From: Ottelia alismoides
Lineage: Eukaryota; Streptophyta; Magnoliopsida; Alismatales; Hydrocharitaceae
Direction of reading: 5' to 3'
Assembly: GCA_037367405.1 (NCBI GenBank)
Contig: JAZKJV010005754.1
Span: 62,001 to 126,000, forward strand
DNA length: 64,000 bases
In this document: positions 11,386 through 21,364 of the stretch, piece by piece
Numbering within the stretch: the stretch's first letter is position 1
How the letters are laid out: each line of letters begins with the position of its first letter
Position numbers and translations under genes: made by a program
Notes under the pieces: generated by a model
The model's database searches: none
What the model saw: the letters and a program-made list of their open reading frames with translations, nothing else
Told to the model about the DNA's origin: nothing

Positions 11386-13508
11386 CTTTGTTAGTCCCTT
11401 AGCAAACACTTATTTGAAAAATAAGGGAAAAAGAAAGAAAGTTAGAATGAATTTCTTTTTCCAAACCAATTCATGAGAACAAAAAAAAATAGAGCTCGAT
11501 CGGGCCTGAAATAAGCATTTTATCGGAGCCTTAACTAGGATTAGGATTTTAGTCTCAACATTCCTCAAATTCCACAAATCGTTATTTAGGTTCACCTCAA
11601 CAACCAATTCAGATCCACTTATTCATATCGCTTACTCTATCAAACTTGAAGTCAATCTGTATGGTGTATGAATTGTTTTTGCCCTTCCCGCTTGAAAGAA
11701 GCGAAGAAACCACCCATACCAATAATACACTCCCATTGGTTCCTCATCTAGCTACTCTTTCCTCAAGGAGGGGGGTATTCCCTTCTAAGGTCAGGTCATG
11801 TTGTGTCCACAATCGAACATAGAGAGAAAGTAGAAGAATGTAAAAAGAACTGGAGTGCGATCAGTGTAGATGCATCTCCTTGTGAAGCCCATAAAGTGTA
11901 GCTAGGTCTCCACTAAGATGTGCAGGTTTTTTGGTGGAAGCATGGACCATTGTAGTCATATTTGTATCTGGTGGCTTCTTCTTTGAATTGGCTTTGTAAT
12001 GTTGTTGCATTGCATCAATCTTTTTGTGCCTTGACTGATATAACATCTTTTCATTCCATCCATTTTTTGAGGTCATAGAAAAATTATGCCAGGAGATTCT
12101 TCCCTCATCTGAAGCAATTATTGAAATCCCAATCTCTCCCGTCTTTAGATGTTTGCACCACTAGACAAGGATAAAAATGCACCACTAAAATGGACTGCCC
12201 TTCGCAGCCCCATGCGAGTCGAGCTAAGTGCAAAGTGCATGTGTCCAAAATTGTTTCACTAATGAGGAGTTGAACGGATGACACCAAGTGTTCTACTTAG
12301 GCACGTGTAAGTTGACTTACTAAACATGGTCTTATGGAACCCAAATATTTAAGTCAAAGGCCTGAAGAGTGTAAATTCCAGTTCCTAACTAAGCTCCTTA
12401 CAATGAAAGTTAAAGGTCATAATCAAGCTCCATCCTTTATACTATTCCCAATCTTTAGTTTTAGAAATCAAACTTAAAAATTCTAACGTAAATGCAACCA
12501 AGTTTTTATGAAGTATATTTTCTGAATTTTACTCATTTTTATGGATTTTAAGGATTTTGTAATTTTTATGGATTTTAGACTTTACATTTATTATGAATTT
12601 TTCAAATTTTATAAACAAATCTTTGTGCAAGAATTTTACAAGATAGATTACCCATATTTTATTTGAATTAAATAACTATTGTATTTTACAAATTTTATAT
12701 ACAAAGAATTTTACAGTGAATTAAATGAATTTTACATATATTTTAATAGATAGGATTTTGAATAAGTTTTATACATATTTTAGATTCATTATTTTAGTTT
12801 AGGAATTTTAAATAAGGATTTTAGGCATATTTACTTATTTACAAGGATTTTATAAATAATAAATAATTAGACCAAAGGAATTTAAATTAACCCTCACCCT
12901 CTTTTTATGGATTTTATAGATATAGAAAATACATAAAAGTATGAGTTATGGACACAAGTATATATATACAATATATATGCATCCCCTTTACTTAGCTTGT
13001 GCTATGTCCTCATAGCGTAAAAAGAGAAAAAGGAGTACATAACTCATGCTAAGTGAAAGTGGATGAAAAAGAATAACTAATGTGAATTAAATCACCCCCC
13101 TATACTTATGATCTAGTCATCGTAAATATAGTGGAAGACAAAAATGAGGTAACTGAGTAAAATCGAAGGAACAAAAGAAAAAAGAAAAACGAAATCAACG
13201 AAATCACTCGATCCCCTGATACATAGGATAACGCATTGTAGGTATAAAATAGAATGTGGTCAAAAGTTAGTGACCAGTGATTAGTGTAAAAGAAAGGAAA
13301 ACAACAGAAAAATAAAAAGAACAAATTCTATATGCGAGAATCAGCAGGAAATCGGTCTCCCCTATACTTAGGATCTGGTATCCTAAGCATATAAGACGAA
13401 CAAAAGTGGGGACGATTGTGGAATATGAAGAATATACAAGTGATGTACTCCAGAAAAACCGCATGGCTCACAGGTCTCTGTACAGAATGGAATGAAGTGG
13501 AAAAGTGG
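11386..13508 (-). other. E1 3' non-coding region with conserved blocks
   Basis: No substantial frame is open. In sense order it holds four hairpin/polypurine-like units (13,390-12,980), an AT-rich spacer (12,960-12,470) and blocks shared with the 3' regions of Z and E3. The shared blocks are cttcaggcctttgacttaaa (12,367-12,348), 'catctaaagacgggag' (about 12,151-12,136), 'cataatttttctatgacctc' (about 12,090-12,071) and 'gcttcacaaggagatg' (about 11,888-11,873). Two short sense-strand frames (12,287-12,105 and 12,076-11,861) overlap these blocks and may be remnants of a third ORF. No envelope-like transmembrane protein is visible. Confidence 0.6.
12980..13390 (-). repeat. Four hairpin/PPT-like tandem units in E1
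   Basis: On the + strand, 'ccccttta/ccctatactta'-type tracts occur near 12,984, 13,095, 13,213 and 13,359, spaced about 110-145 bp. The best unit (13,359-13,387) has a perfect 8-bp stem, cttaggat/atcctaag, with a 5-base loop. In sense it is followed by tatagggg, which resembles the true polypurine tract. Confidence 0.6.
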
Positions 13509-14790
13509 TCAAGCATCATGTATAAAGTAGATCACTTCAACACGGGCCAGATGATCAGTAGTCTCCATGAAGTGCTTCAACATCTGCCAGTTCACCACGA
13601 ATGGCTCTACACCAGGTGACACATCTGATATAGCAATACTACCATTGTCGTGCACCATTCTGACTATGTACGATCCTTCCCACTTGCTCTTCAATTTACC
13701 AGGAAAAATTCTCATCGTGCATTGAACAACCATAATTTCTTCCTAGAGACAAAGATCTTATGCTGAATATGTTTATCATGCCATCTCATCACTTTGTCCT
13801 TATAAATGTGGGTGTTCTTGTATGCCTAATTTTGAATCTCTATTAGCTCATTCAGATCAATCTTCCTCTTGGCTTCTACTTTCTGCATCTCGAGTAAAAT
13901 TTCTCTGATAGCCCATTCGAATTTGTGCATGATCTCTATGAGCAAATGGCATGGCTTCCCATAAAATAGTCTTAAGGGTGAAGTACCTAAGGGAATCTTA
14001 TATGTAGTACGATATGCCCAAAGAACCTGGTCTAGAAGTTGTGACCAGTTCTTCCTCTCTGGTCATACTAATTTCTGAAGAATGAATTTCACATCCCTAT
14101 TTGAGACTTCAACCATGTCGTTCATCTATGGGTGGTAAGGAGAAGCTACTTTGTGATCAATGCCATAGTTATTCACTAGCTTTTTCACCTCATTAATGAA
14201 ATGGCTACCCCCATCTGAAATTAGAATATGTGGAATACCGAACCGTGAAATAATATGTTCCCTCAGGAACCCGCACACTATTCTGCTATCAGTGGCTCGT
14301 GCATGTATAACTTCCACCCATCTACTAACATAATCTACAACAAGAAGAATGTACTAAAAACCATTGCTGGAAGGAAACGGTCCCATAAAATTTATTCCCC
14401 ATCGCTAAATATCCCACAAATTATAACAAGTCGCACCGGCATCGCATCTCTAGCACCGATTGTCCCTACTACTCGCTGACAATCCAGGCAACTCTTCACG
14501 AATGTGCAAGCATATCTAGTAAGAGTCGGCCACAAAAATCCACTCTGAAGTACCTTATGTGTTGTCCTCTTCTCTGAATGTCCCTCTGCCTCTAAAGAAT
14601 GTCGCAGAGTGATGACACTATTGCATTCCTCCTGAGGAATACATCTCTTGTAAACACAATCCGGTCCTTCAAGAAAAAGAATAGGATCCTCCCAATGGTA
14701 ATATCGTGCCTCGGAAACAAGTCTTTCAACTCATTCCTTCGGTCAACCTTGTGGACTCTTCTGTGTAACCAGAAAGTTAACTATATCTGT
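13509..14790 (-). pseudogene. E1 integrase (broken)
   Basis: Sense order runs from high to low coordinates. The zinc-binding and early core part (14,790-14,330) is frameshifted. A core fragment at 14,317-14,126 reads '[15 protein letters not shown]', which includes the second catalytic Asp, and 'YGIDHKVASPYHP'. The rest of the core and linker (14,120-13,740) has several stops. The C-terminal segment (13,733-13,509) contains 'FPGKLKSKWEGSYIV', typical of the Ty3/gypsy integrase C-terminus. The catalytic Glu region is not readable in frame, so the enzyme is dead. Confidence 0.72.
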
Positions 14791-14859
14791 ATACCATGGA
14801 AGCTCTATAATTGCAAAGATTCTCTCGACTGGAAATCTCTCTACAGTCTCTAGCGTGTA

Positions 14860-15430
14860 TTCATCTGAAGGTTTCTCTATCGGTAATCAGGAGAGGTGAT
14901 TAGCTACCACATTCTTTACTCTAGGTTTATCTCTAGTGTCCAAATCAAACTCCTGAAGTAAGAGAATCTATCTAAGAAGGCATTCATTGACATCCTTCTT
15001 CTCCATCAAGAATCTGATAGCTGAATAGTTTGTATACACTATAATCTTTGAGCCAAGAAGATATGATGGGACTTTATCTAACATGAATACCACTGCCAAC
15101 ATCTCTTTTTCTGTCACTATATAATTGCGATGAGCATCATCTAAAGTATGGTTGGCATAGTGGATAGCAACTAGAAGTATGTTCCTCCTCTATCATAGTA
15201 CAACCCCGACCAAAAAATCTGAAGCAGCTATCATGATCTCAAAGAGAAAAGACCAATTAGGTGGTTGTAGGATAGGAGCACTGATAATCATTTCTTTCAA
15301 TGTGAGGATGGCACTAAGACATTTTTCATCTAACAAAAACTCGATGTCTTTGCCTAATAATTCAGTTAATAGTTGGGCAATCTTAGAGAAATTCTGGATG
15401 AACTATCTGTAATAGCCGACATGCCCAAGA
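14860..15430 (-). pseudogene. E1 RNase H with lost TDAS aspartate
   Basis: Sense translation gives the RT connection near 15,430. The RNase H signature follows: 'IMIAASDF' at about 15,240-15,217 where the family has MTDASDF, 'VTEKEMLAVVF' (about 15,120-15,088), 'LLGSKIIVYTN' (about 15,064-15,032), and 'VKNVVANHLS' (about 14,928-14,898). The first catalytic Asp of the TDAS motif is Ala here, and stops interrupt the frame. The enzyme that would remove RNA from the hybrid is therefore inactive. Confidence 0.7.
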
Positions 15431-16310
15431 AAAGACCCTAATTGCTTGATGTTGGATGGTGGTTCGAGCCACTTGATGACATCTACTTGGAAGGGTCAAC
15501 CTCCATGCCTCGCTTGGAGATCACATGCCGCAACACGATCCCGTTTGTAACGATAAAATATCTCTTTTCCCTTGACAAAACAAGATCTATCTCACAGTAT
15601 TTCTAAAGAACCTAGTCTAGGTATGCTAAACAATCGTCAAAAGACTCACCATAGACCGAAAAATCATCCATAAAGACCTCTAGAAAATCACCAACCATGT
15701 CTGCAAAGATGGCAAGCATGCACCTCTGGAATGTGGCGGGGCATTGCACAGTCCAAAGGGCATCCATCTAAAAGCATACGTGCCAAAGGGACATGTGAAA
15801 GTAGTCTTCTCTTGATCTTCAGGAGCAAGTGTAACGTGGTTGTATCTGAGTAACCATCAAGGAAACAAAAGTACTCCTTCCCTTCCAACCTCTCTATAAC
15901 TTAATCTATAGAAGGCAAAGGGAAGTGGTCCTTCTTCGTCACAACGTTCAATTTCCTGTAATCAACGCACACCCGCCATGATGTGGTTACTCTCTTTGGA
16001 ATCTCCTCTCCACTCTCATTTTTACCCATCTGAATTCTCGACTTCTTCAAGACAACATGTAATGGGCTAACCCGATTAGAGTTGGATATGGGATAAATAA
16101 ACCATGCATCACATCATTTCATGATCTTTTTCTTGACAACATCTCGTAATACAGGATTCATCCTATGCTGAAACTCTCAGGAAGGTTTGCTATCATGATC
16201 AAGATAGATATGGTGAGAGCACAAAGAAGGATTTTTCCTATGGAGATCGGATACAGTCCATCCAATAGCCTTGCGATTTCTTTCAAGAATTTCCATCAAA
16301 CGAGATTCTT
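15431..16310 (-). pseudogene. E1 reverse transcriptase (stops, catalytic MDD kept)
   Basis: Sense frames show 'SRIQMGKNESGEEIP' and 'RVCVDYRKLNVVTKKDH' (about 15,990-15,930), 'GKEYFCFLDGYS' (about 15,885-15,850), then a one-base shift followed by a segment matching 'PEDQEKTTFTCPFGTY'. 'EVFMDDFSVYGE' at about 15,685-15,650 is the catalytic YxDD box as FMDD. The GHVISKRGMEVDP-like motif ends the domain near 15,500. Frameshifts near 15,850 and 15,700 and several stops break the frame, although the catalytic residues remain. Confidence 0.75.
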
Positions 16311-17553
16311 ACTCTCCGATCAAATATGCGCTGATAATGATCGGAAACTTTCGATGTGGACCCACAAGGAAAGCATATTTCATATTTGGTGGAAAAGTCT
16401 TCAGTTCTGGTAAGATAGGGTCTGGCTCTGCTGTAACATCATCTTTTTGTGTGATGGGATTTGTGCTGGTGGTAGATGTGTCTACAATATGGTTATCCAC
16501 CATCTCAATATGTTCTGGAGTCGGACTAAAGAAGATGTATAAAACATCATCCGACTCGCTACTGTGCTCAGCCTCAGGATGACTAGAGAAAAATAACTCT
16601 GCTAAATAGAACTTGATCTCTAAATCATTTGAGGTGGAGGAATCATGTAAACTTTCTAAATATGAAATGTTTGCAATAAAATCATTAGAAATCTGCTCCT
16701 TGTAATCATCACCATCCATGCTGAAATAAAGTGTGCCATCAGAAGAACTACCAACTGTAGTCTCGGACCCATCCTCTATTAGGATATCTTGGGTCTCTAC
16801 TTGATACCTCTCAAGGTCGTCAAGGCGAACCTCATCCATGTAATAACATGTGGCTAAAGAACTCAAGGTATTGGAACTGGTTGTAGATGTGGCACTGGAT
16901 GTGTGTGATTCTCTTGCCATCTCTATATGTACCTTCTCTCCCTCAGCGCGAAAAGATACCTTCCCTGTATCATAATCGAAGAGGGCCTTCAGGGTCTCCA
17001 AGAAAGGCATCCCAAGAATGATCGAGGTAAGGTGTAACTGTGTAGGGCAATCCATGTCCAGGATAATAAAGTTCACTGGGAATTACAGGCCCTGCACGGT
17101 CACGATAACGTTCCTCAATATGCCCCTAGATCTATTTACAGATCTATCAGCAAATTGAAGGATCGAGTAGGATTTGTAAAGAGGACCTAACTCGACCTTG
17201 TTGAGTAAATAGGAAGGTAATAGATTTATGGAGGAATCGTTATCTAATAGAGTGCGATCGGATGCGACATGTGAAATCTCGCATCTGACATAATGTGCTC
17301 CTGAATCCTTCTTCTTCTTAGGTAATCTATTTTGAATAGCATAGGATGTGGCCTTGGTCAAAACATGCTTCTCTGTACGTGATCTCTTCTTCCTATGCAC
17401 GGTACATCTATTCTTCAGTTGTTGCTTGAGCGTAGGAAAGTGATCCAAGGCATCATGGAGTGTAATCTTTAGAAAAATGTGATCTTTCAATAATCGCTCA
17501 GTCTCTGGAGTAACAACATTATTTTTGGATTTTCTCTTTCCTTTTCCATACAA
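16311..17553 (-). pseudogene. E1 aspartic protease and acidic linker
   Basis: Two long sense frames, 17,553-17,083 and 17,076-16,309, adjoin with one stop/shift. The first has a Lys/Arg-rich lead and then the protease active-site region 'RTLLDNDSSINLLPSYL' (about 17,265-17,215). The family motif is D-N-G-S-S, so the Gly after the catalytic Asp-Asn is replaced by Asp. Then come 'ILQFADRSVNRSRGI' and, in the second frame, 'IILGMPFLETLKALFDYDTG'. A long acidic, Ser/Thr/Asp-rich linker (about 16,900-16,430) follows, ending with the pre-RT block 'LKTFPPNMKYAFL'. The 255-aa frame is the longest open stretch of E1. Confidence 0.75.
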
Positions 17554-17589
17554 AGCATTGGGAAAAGGAACAATCTCATGTACAACAAA

Positions 17590-18130
17590 ATCAACATTTT
17601 ATTAAAATCAGGATCAACACTTACATCGAGAGCTCCAGAAGAATGTACAAAACACTCTGGTATGGGAGAAGAAACATCTGCTTTGGGAGTGTCTGCATGG
17701 TCGGTGTGGTATCGTCGTCTGATTTGCCTAGGTCCATAACAACTGTCATGGGATCGCTCCCTTCTCCCTGGTCATCAAGCTGGACATCATGATGATCCTC
17801 ATCATCATTGTGGTCCTCCTCCTCATCATCAAGATGTGTATCATGGATCGACTCTCTCTCCTCATCCTGTGCCCTCTCTCTCAATCAGGTGCTTGTGGTG
17901 ATCTTCCTCTCCTGAGATGAATGAAGTTAGATAAGAATTCTAGAGAAGATATCGTACCTATCGTAGTGTCTACCTGATCTGGGTGTCTCTTCTTGTTGTT
18001 TGGGTTCATCTGGGGCTAGGCTGGGAGAGTGGTCTTGGCACGGTTAACTCATCCAGATGATAGTTAGTCTGCTCCATCTCAGTCTTGTGAGCGGTTTGGA
18101 GCATGCTCAGCATGTCCATGATCTGATTTA
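17590..18130 (-). pseudogene. E1 gag-protease hinge (acidic)
   Basis: A sense frame at 17,884-17,621 is strongly acidic (runs such as DDEEEDHNDDEDHH). It corresponds to the acidic hinge between gag and protease in W (61,561-61,714). Upstream, 18,130-17,890, the sequence is stop-rich but collinear. No zinc knuckle (CX2CX4HX4C) is visible anywhere in E1 gag. Confidence 0.5.
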
Positions 18131-19785
18131 GTGTTAAGGCTTGTGAAGATATCTCGGACTCTGTGTAATGACCTTGAATATCTATTCTCTACTACCAAGG
18201 AGTGTGTTGCTGCAGAGCGTATGACTGAGGAGATCTTTGTGGTGTATACGAAGACTGTTACTGCTGCTGGTAATGATGTGGTTGTGAATGCGAAGAAGGG
18301 TACTGAAAAAGAATGTGTTCTCTGAAATGTTTATTGGTGAGACTGTTGCTGCGTATAATTCTAGGGATGCTGGAAGTGCAGACATCCATGCTGCGGATGT
18401 TGTAGTGTTGTGGCTACTGCCGGTGTATGTTATGAGGAGAAAAGTGTGACGAAGGTTGAATCAGAGCATACCATATCACATTGATCGTAAGAGTGGCTTG
18501 AGAATCAACTTCAGCATCTCCAGGGCTAGTGATCTGGCTTGGATCAGCATTAGATGGATCCTCATGCCAATCAATCTGTGTTGTCTCAGTAAGTTGAACT
18601 GGCTCGCTCTAAACAAAATGAATCTGACGGGTGGGAGGAACAGGTAAAGATCTTCGAACATGTTGTGAAGTCGAAGAAGGACGGGACTGCTGATACTGAT
18701 GTTGTAAGTTCATCTTTCTTCATCAATTCACTCATCTGTTGAGGAAGTGATGAGAGTTTCTCCAACTCTCGCAGCAGCTGCAAATCCTGAACTTGCTTCT
18801 GAATCACGTCAACTAATGTCAGCTTATCGCTAATAAATCCCATGTTGGTATGTGATTCAGAATCTAAAACATTTGCCACCTTTTGATGCTCTTAATGGGG
18901 TGGTGGTTGCGGGACCTTCTGGAATGCCCGAGTAGAATCGACAACTCACGAGTTCTCTGCCATCCCCTCAAAGATGGACCAGACAGACTCGGCATCCCTA
19001 TTCAAATAACTACCACCACATGCGGCGCTTACTAGGCCATAAACATCCAACTGGAGTCCTCCAAAGTAATTTTGTATAAGCACCTTTAATTGTATCTCAT
19101 GATGTCGGCATCTCTCAGTAAGATCCTTGAATCGATCCCATACCTCGTGGAATGATTCATGCGCTAATTGCGTAAAATTGGAGATATGGCTCCTCATCAT
19201 GTTTGTTCATCCTAGAGGAAAATATTTATGCAAGATTTTGGACTTCAGATCATCCCATGTAGAGATCTCCCTCCCCAAATGACTAAGCTAGTAGAGCGCC
19301 TTATCTACTAATGCGAAGGGGAAGGCCTTAAGGCGAATATCCTCCTGCGTAACTCCTAGAGAACTAGCCGTACAACAAATCATCTCGAATCGCTGCAAAA
19401 AGGTAAGTGACTCCTCTGTAGCATTCCCATAATACTTGGAAGCAAAGAAATAAAGGACAGTCTCACCTCGTATGACCCTTGATTCGGTGGTAATCGAACC
19501 AATGGTGTAGCATCCTGGCTCCTAGGCCATACTCATCTCGTAGTGTCGCGGGAACCGTGGCAGACGGTGGTGGATTCCTGACTCCTGCTCTCAGTGCAGC
19601 GATCTCAGCTCTCAGCTCATTCTGGACTCTATACTGATCTCTGATCCTATGGTCATTTGCTATAGTGTATCAAGAGTTCCTATAGTGATGTCTGTGGCTA
19701 GATCATGTCAACTCTCTGTGTATTTCTCCCCAGTCGGTCGGTCCTCAACTGGCCCATCTTTGACTGGTCCCTTCCCTCTAGCCAT
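18131..19785 (-). pseudogene. E1 gag
   Basis: The start is taken at the ATG whose complement is at 19,783-19,785, because it opens 'MARGKGPVKDGPVEDRP' and the W copy begins the same way (ARGKAPVEDR). The retrotransposon gag core covers about 19,480-18,950 with 'KAFPFALVDKALY', 'MRSHISNFTQLAHESF', 'EVWDRFKDLTERC' and 'YGLVSAACGGSY'. A coiled-coil-like C-terminal part (18,879-18,586) contains 'LTLVDVIQKQVQDLQLL', and a His/Gln-rich tail follows. Several stops and shifts occur. The capsid protein would be about 500-550 residues if open. Confidence 0.75.
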
Positions 19786-21346
19786 TGTCTTTTAATCCTC
19801 TGGGAAGGAAAAGGTCTCATAAGAACTTAGTGAGAAATGTGCAAGAGAAATAGACAAAAATTTGAGGCCGGGTTCTGCCTCAACAAAAGGGTTGGGAGGC
19901 GAGGGAGTCTGGGTTTGACTCTCCTCGTGACTAGTTGGGATCAACTCAGGAAGATGGTCATCTTAAGTATGCGAAGATGTACGACAGATGATGGATCGTC
20001 GAAAGCTCATGGAGTATAAGCGCAAAATCCGTCTGATCATCATCTTCGATGCCAAAAGGATATCAAAGATAGCACAATGTCAAGTCCAGAAAATGAGGGT
20101 GAAGGCATATCAGACGCGGTGTAATGCACATCTCACAAACAAACACAAAGCAACCCCAATTTCACCAACTCAATCCGGTGAAGACCATAAAAGTTCGATC
20201 GTTTATCTTTTCAGTTTTAGGGTTTTTTGGCAAACATGTTTCATCACAGATTAACGTGAGCTGATAAGTGCCCAAACTTTCCCTTAAACACTGTCTTGAG
20301 TTCTTACAAGAAATCTCCTATTCTCAGCCAGTGTGGGAGTAAGTACGGACCATTTTCGGCTACCCGTGTCACTTGAGGACCGTGCTATTGCGACATCCTC
20401 TAAACCTCCCACTCTTTTAAGGAAACTCGGACCGTTTCTGACTACCCGAGGGTCCCCACTAAAGATTAGGTGATTAAGTATACGAACTAAGTAGTATTCC
20501 GAAGGAAATTCAGACTCTGGCTCTACCTTATATGTCGTCTCTCACTCACAGATATAGAATGTACCTACATGTGCTGGGGGATGCTCTCCCAAAATATTTG
20601 ATCCTTCATTTTTGATTTTATGTCAAATAAGTTTAGTAGTTCCGATTTTATTTAGTGTTATATCTTTTTTTGGATTTTTTTCAAAGCACGTCTAATGAGT
20701 TTTTCTATTTTCCTAAATAAGCATGCACCTAGGTTGCGGGTCCTAAAACTAGCTACGAAGGCGCAAGCGGAGAGAAAAAATCGAAAAAAAACTAAACAAG
20801 CAACTAGCCTCAAAAAAGCGGCAGAAAACCATCGATGCGAGAAAAGGTAGTGTAGCTACTCTGCTCCCATAAGTCCACGACACTCGGCGAAACCGACCTC
20901 AGGAAAAAAAGGGAGGAAGGTACAAGTCGGGATGCCCTAACAGGGCCCCTTCTATAAAATAGAAAAATGGGCTAGTGCCCTTGCTCTTTTTACAAAAATA
21001 TTACAAGTACGAAAAATTTAAAAAAATGCTAACTAATTTTGCTCCTCTACAACAGACTCGTAGAGAAAGAGTCGGTCTTTGTACTTTCAACTAACTCAGC
21101 TTCCGAAGAAGTCGGCTGATTATACAGGACCAACAAAATTTATAAGCAAACAAACACAAAAAATCGAAAAAATCAAAGAAAACATGAAAATCATAAAAAT
21201 CGAGAAATCAATGAAAGCCGTAAAAGTCGTGAAAGTCACAAAACAAACAGAAAAGAAAATCGACGAATATCAAAAAAGCCATAAAACAAATCAAGAAGAT
21301 CAAAAAATCACAAAATGAAGTCAAAAACCGAAGTATAGCTAACACC
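19786..21346 (-). other. E1 leader (primer site to gag)
   Basis: About 1.56 kb of non-coding leader. It holds two imperfect copies of a 'cggaccrttt...ctacccg' block at 20,346-20,367 and 20,428-20,449, spaced 82 bp, each able to form a small stem; the second has ctcgg/ccgag. Bases 20,600-21,340 are A-rich. The Lys-rich 79-aa frame on the + strand at 21,079 is a composition artefact. Confidence 0.55.
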
Positions 21347-21364
21347 TCCCCTGCAATGGTGCCA
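21347..21364 (-). other. E1 primer-binding site, tRNA-Asp type
   Basis: In sense orientation it reads TGGCACCATTGCAGGGGA. This matches the tRNA-Asp primer site used by Athila-type elements (TGGCGCCGTTGCCGGGGA) with a few changes. It abuts the inner end of the 5' LTR, as expected. Confidence 0.8.

Noticed and set aside
21079..21318. 79-aa Lys-rich frame on the + strand
   Set aside because: It is A-rich leader DNA of a minus-strand element; the repeated K/I/E composition comes from aaa/aaaatc runs.
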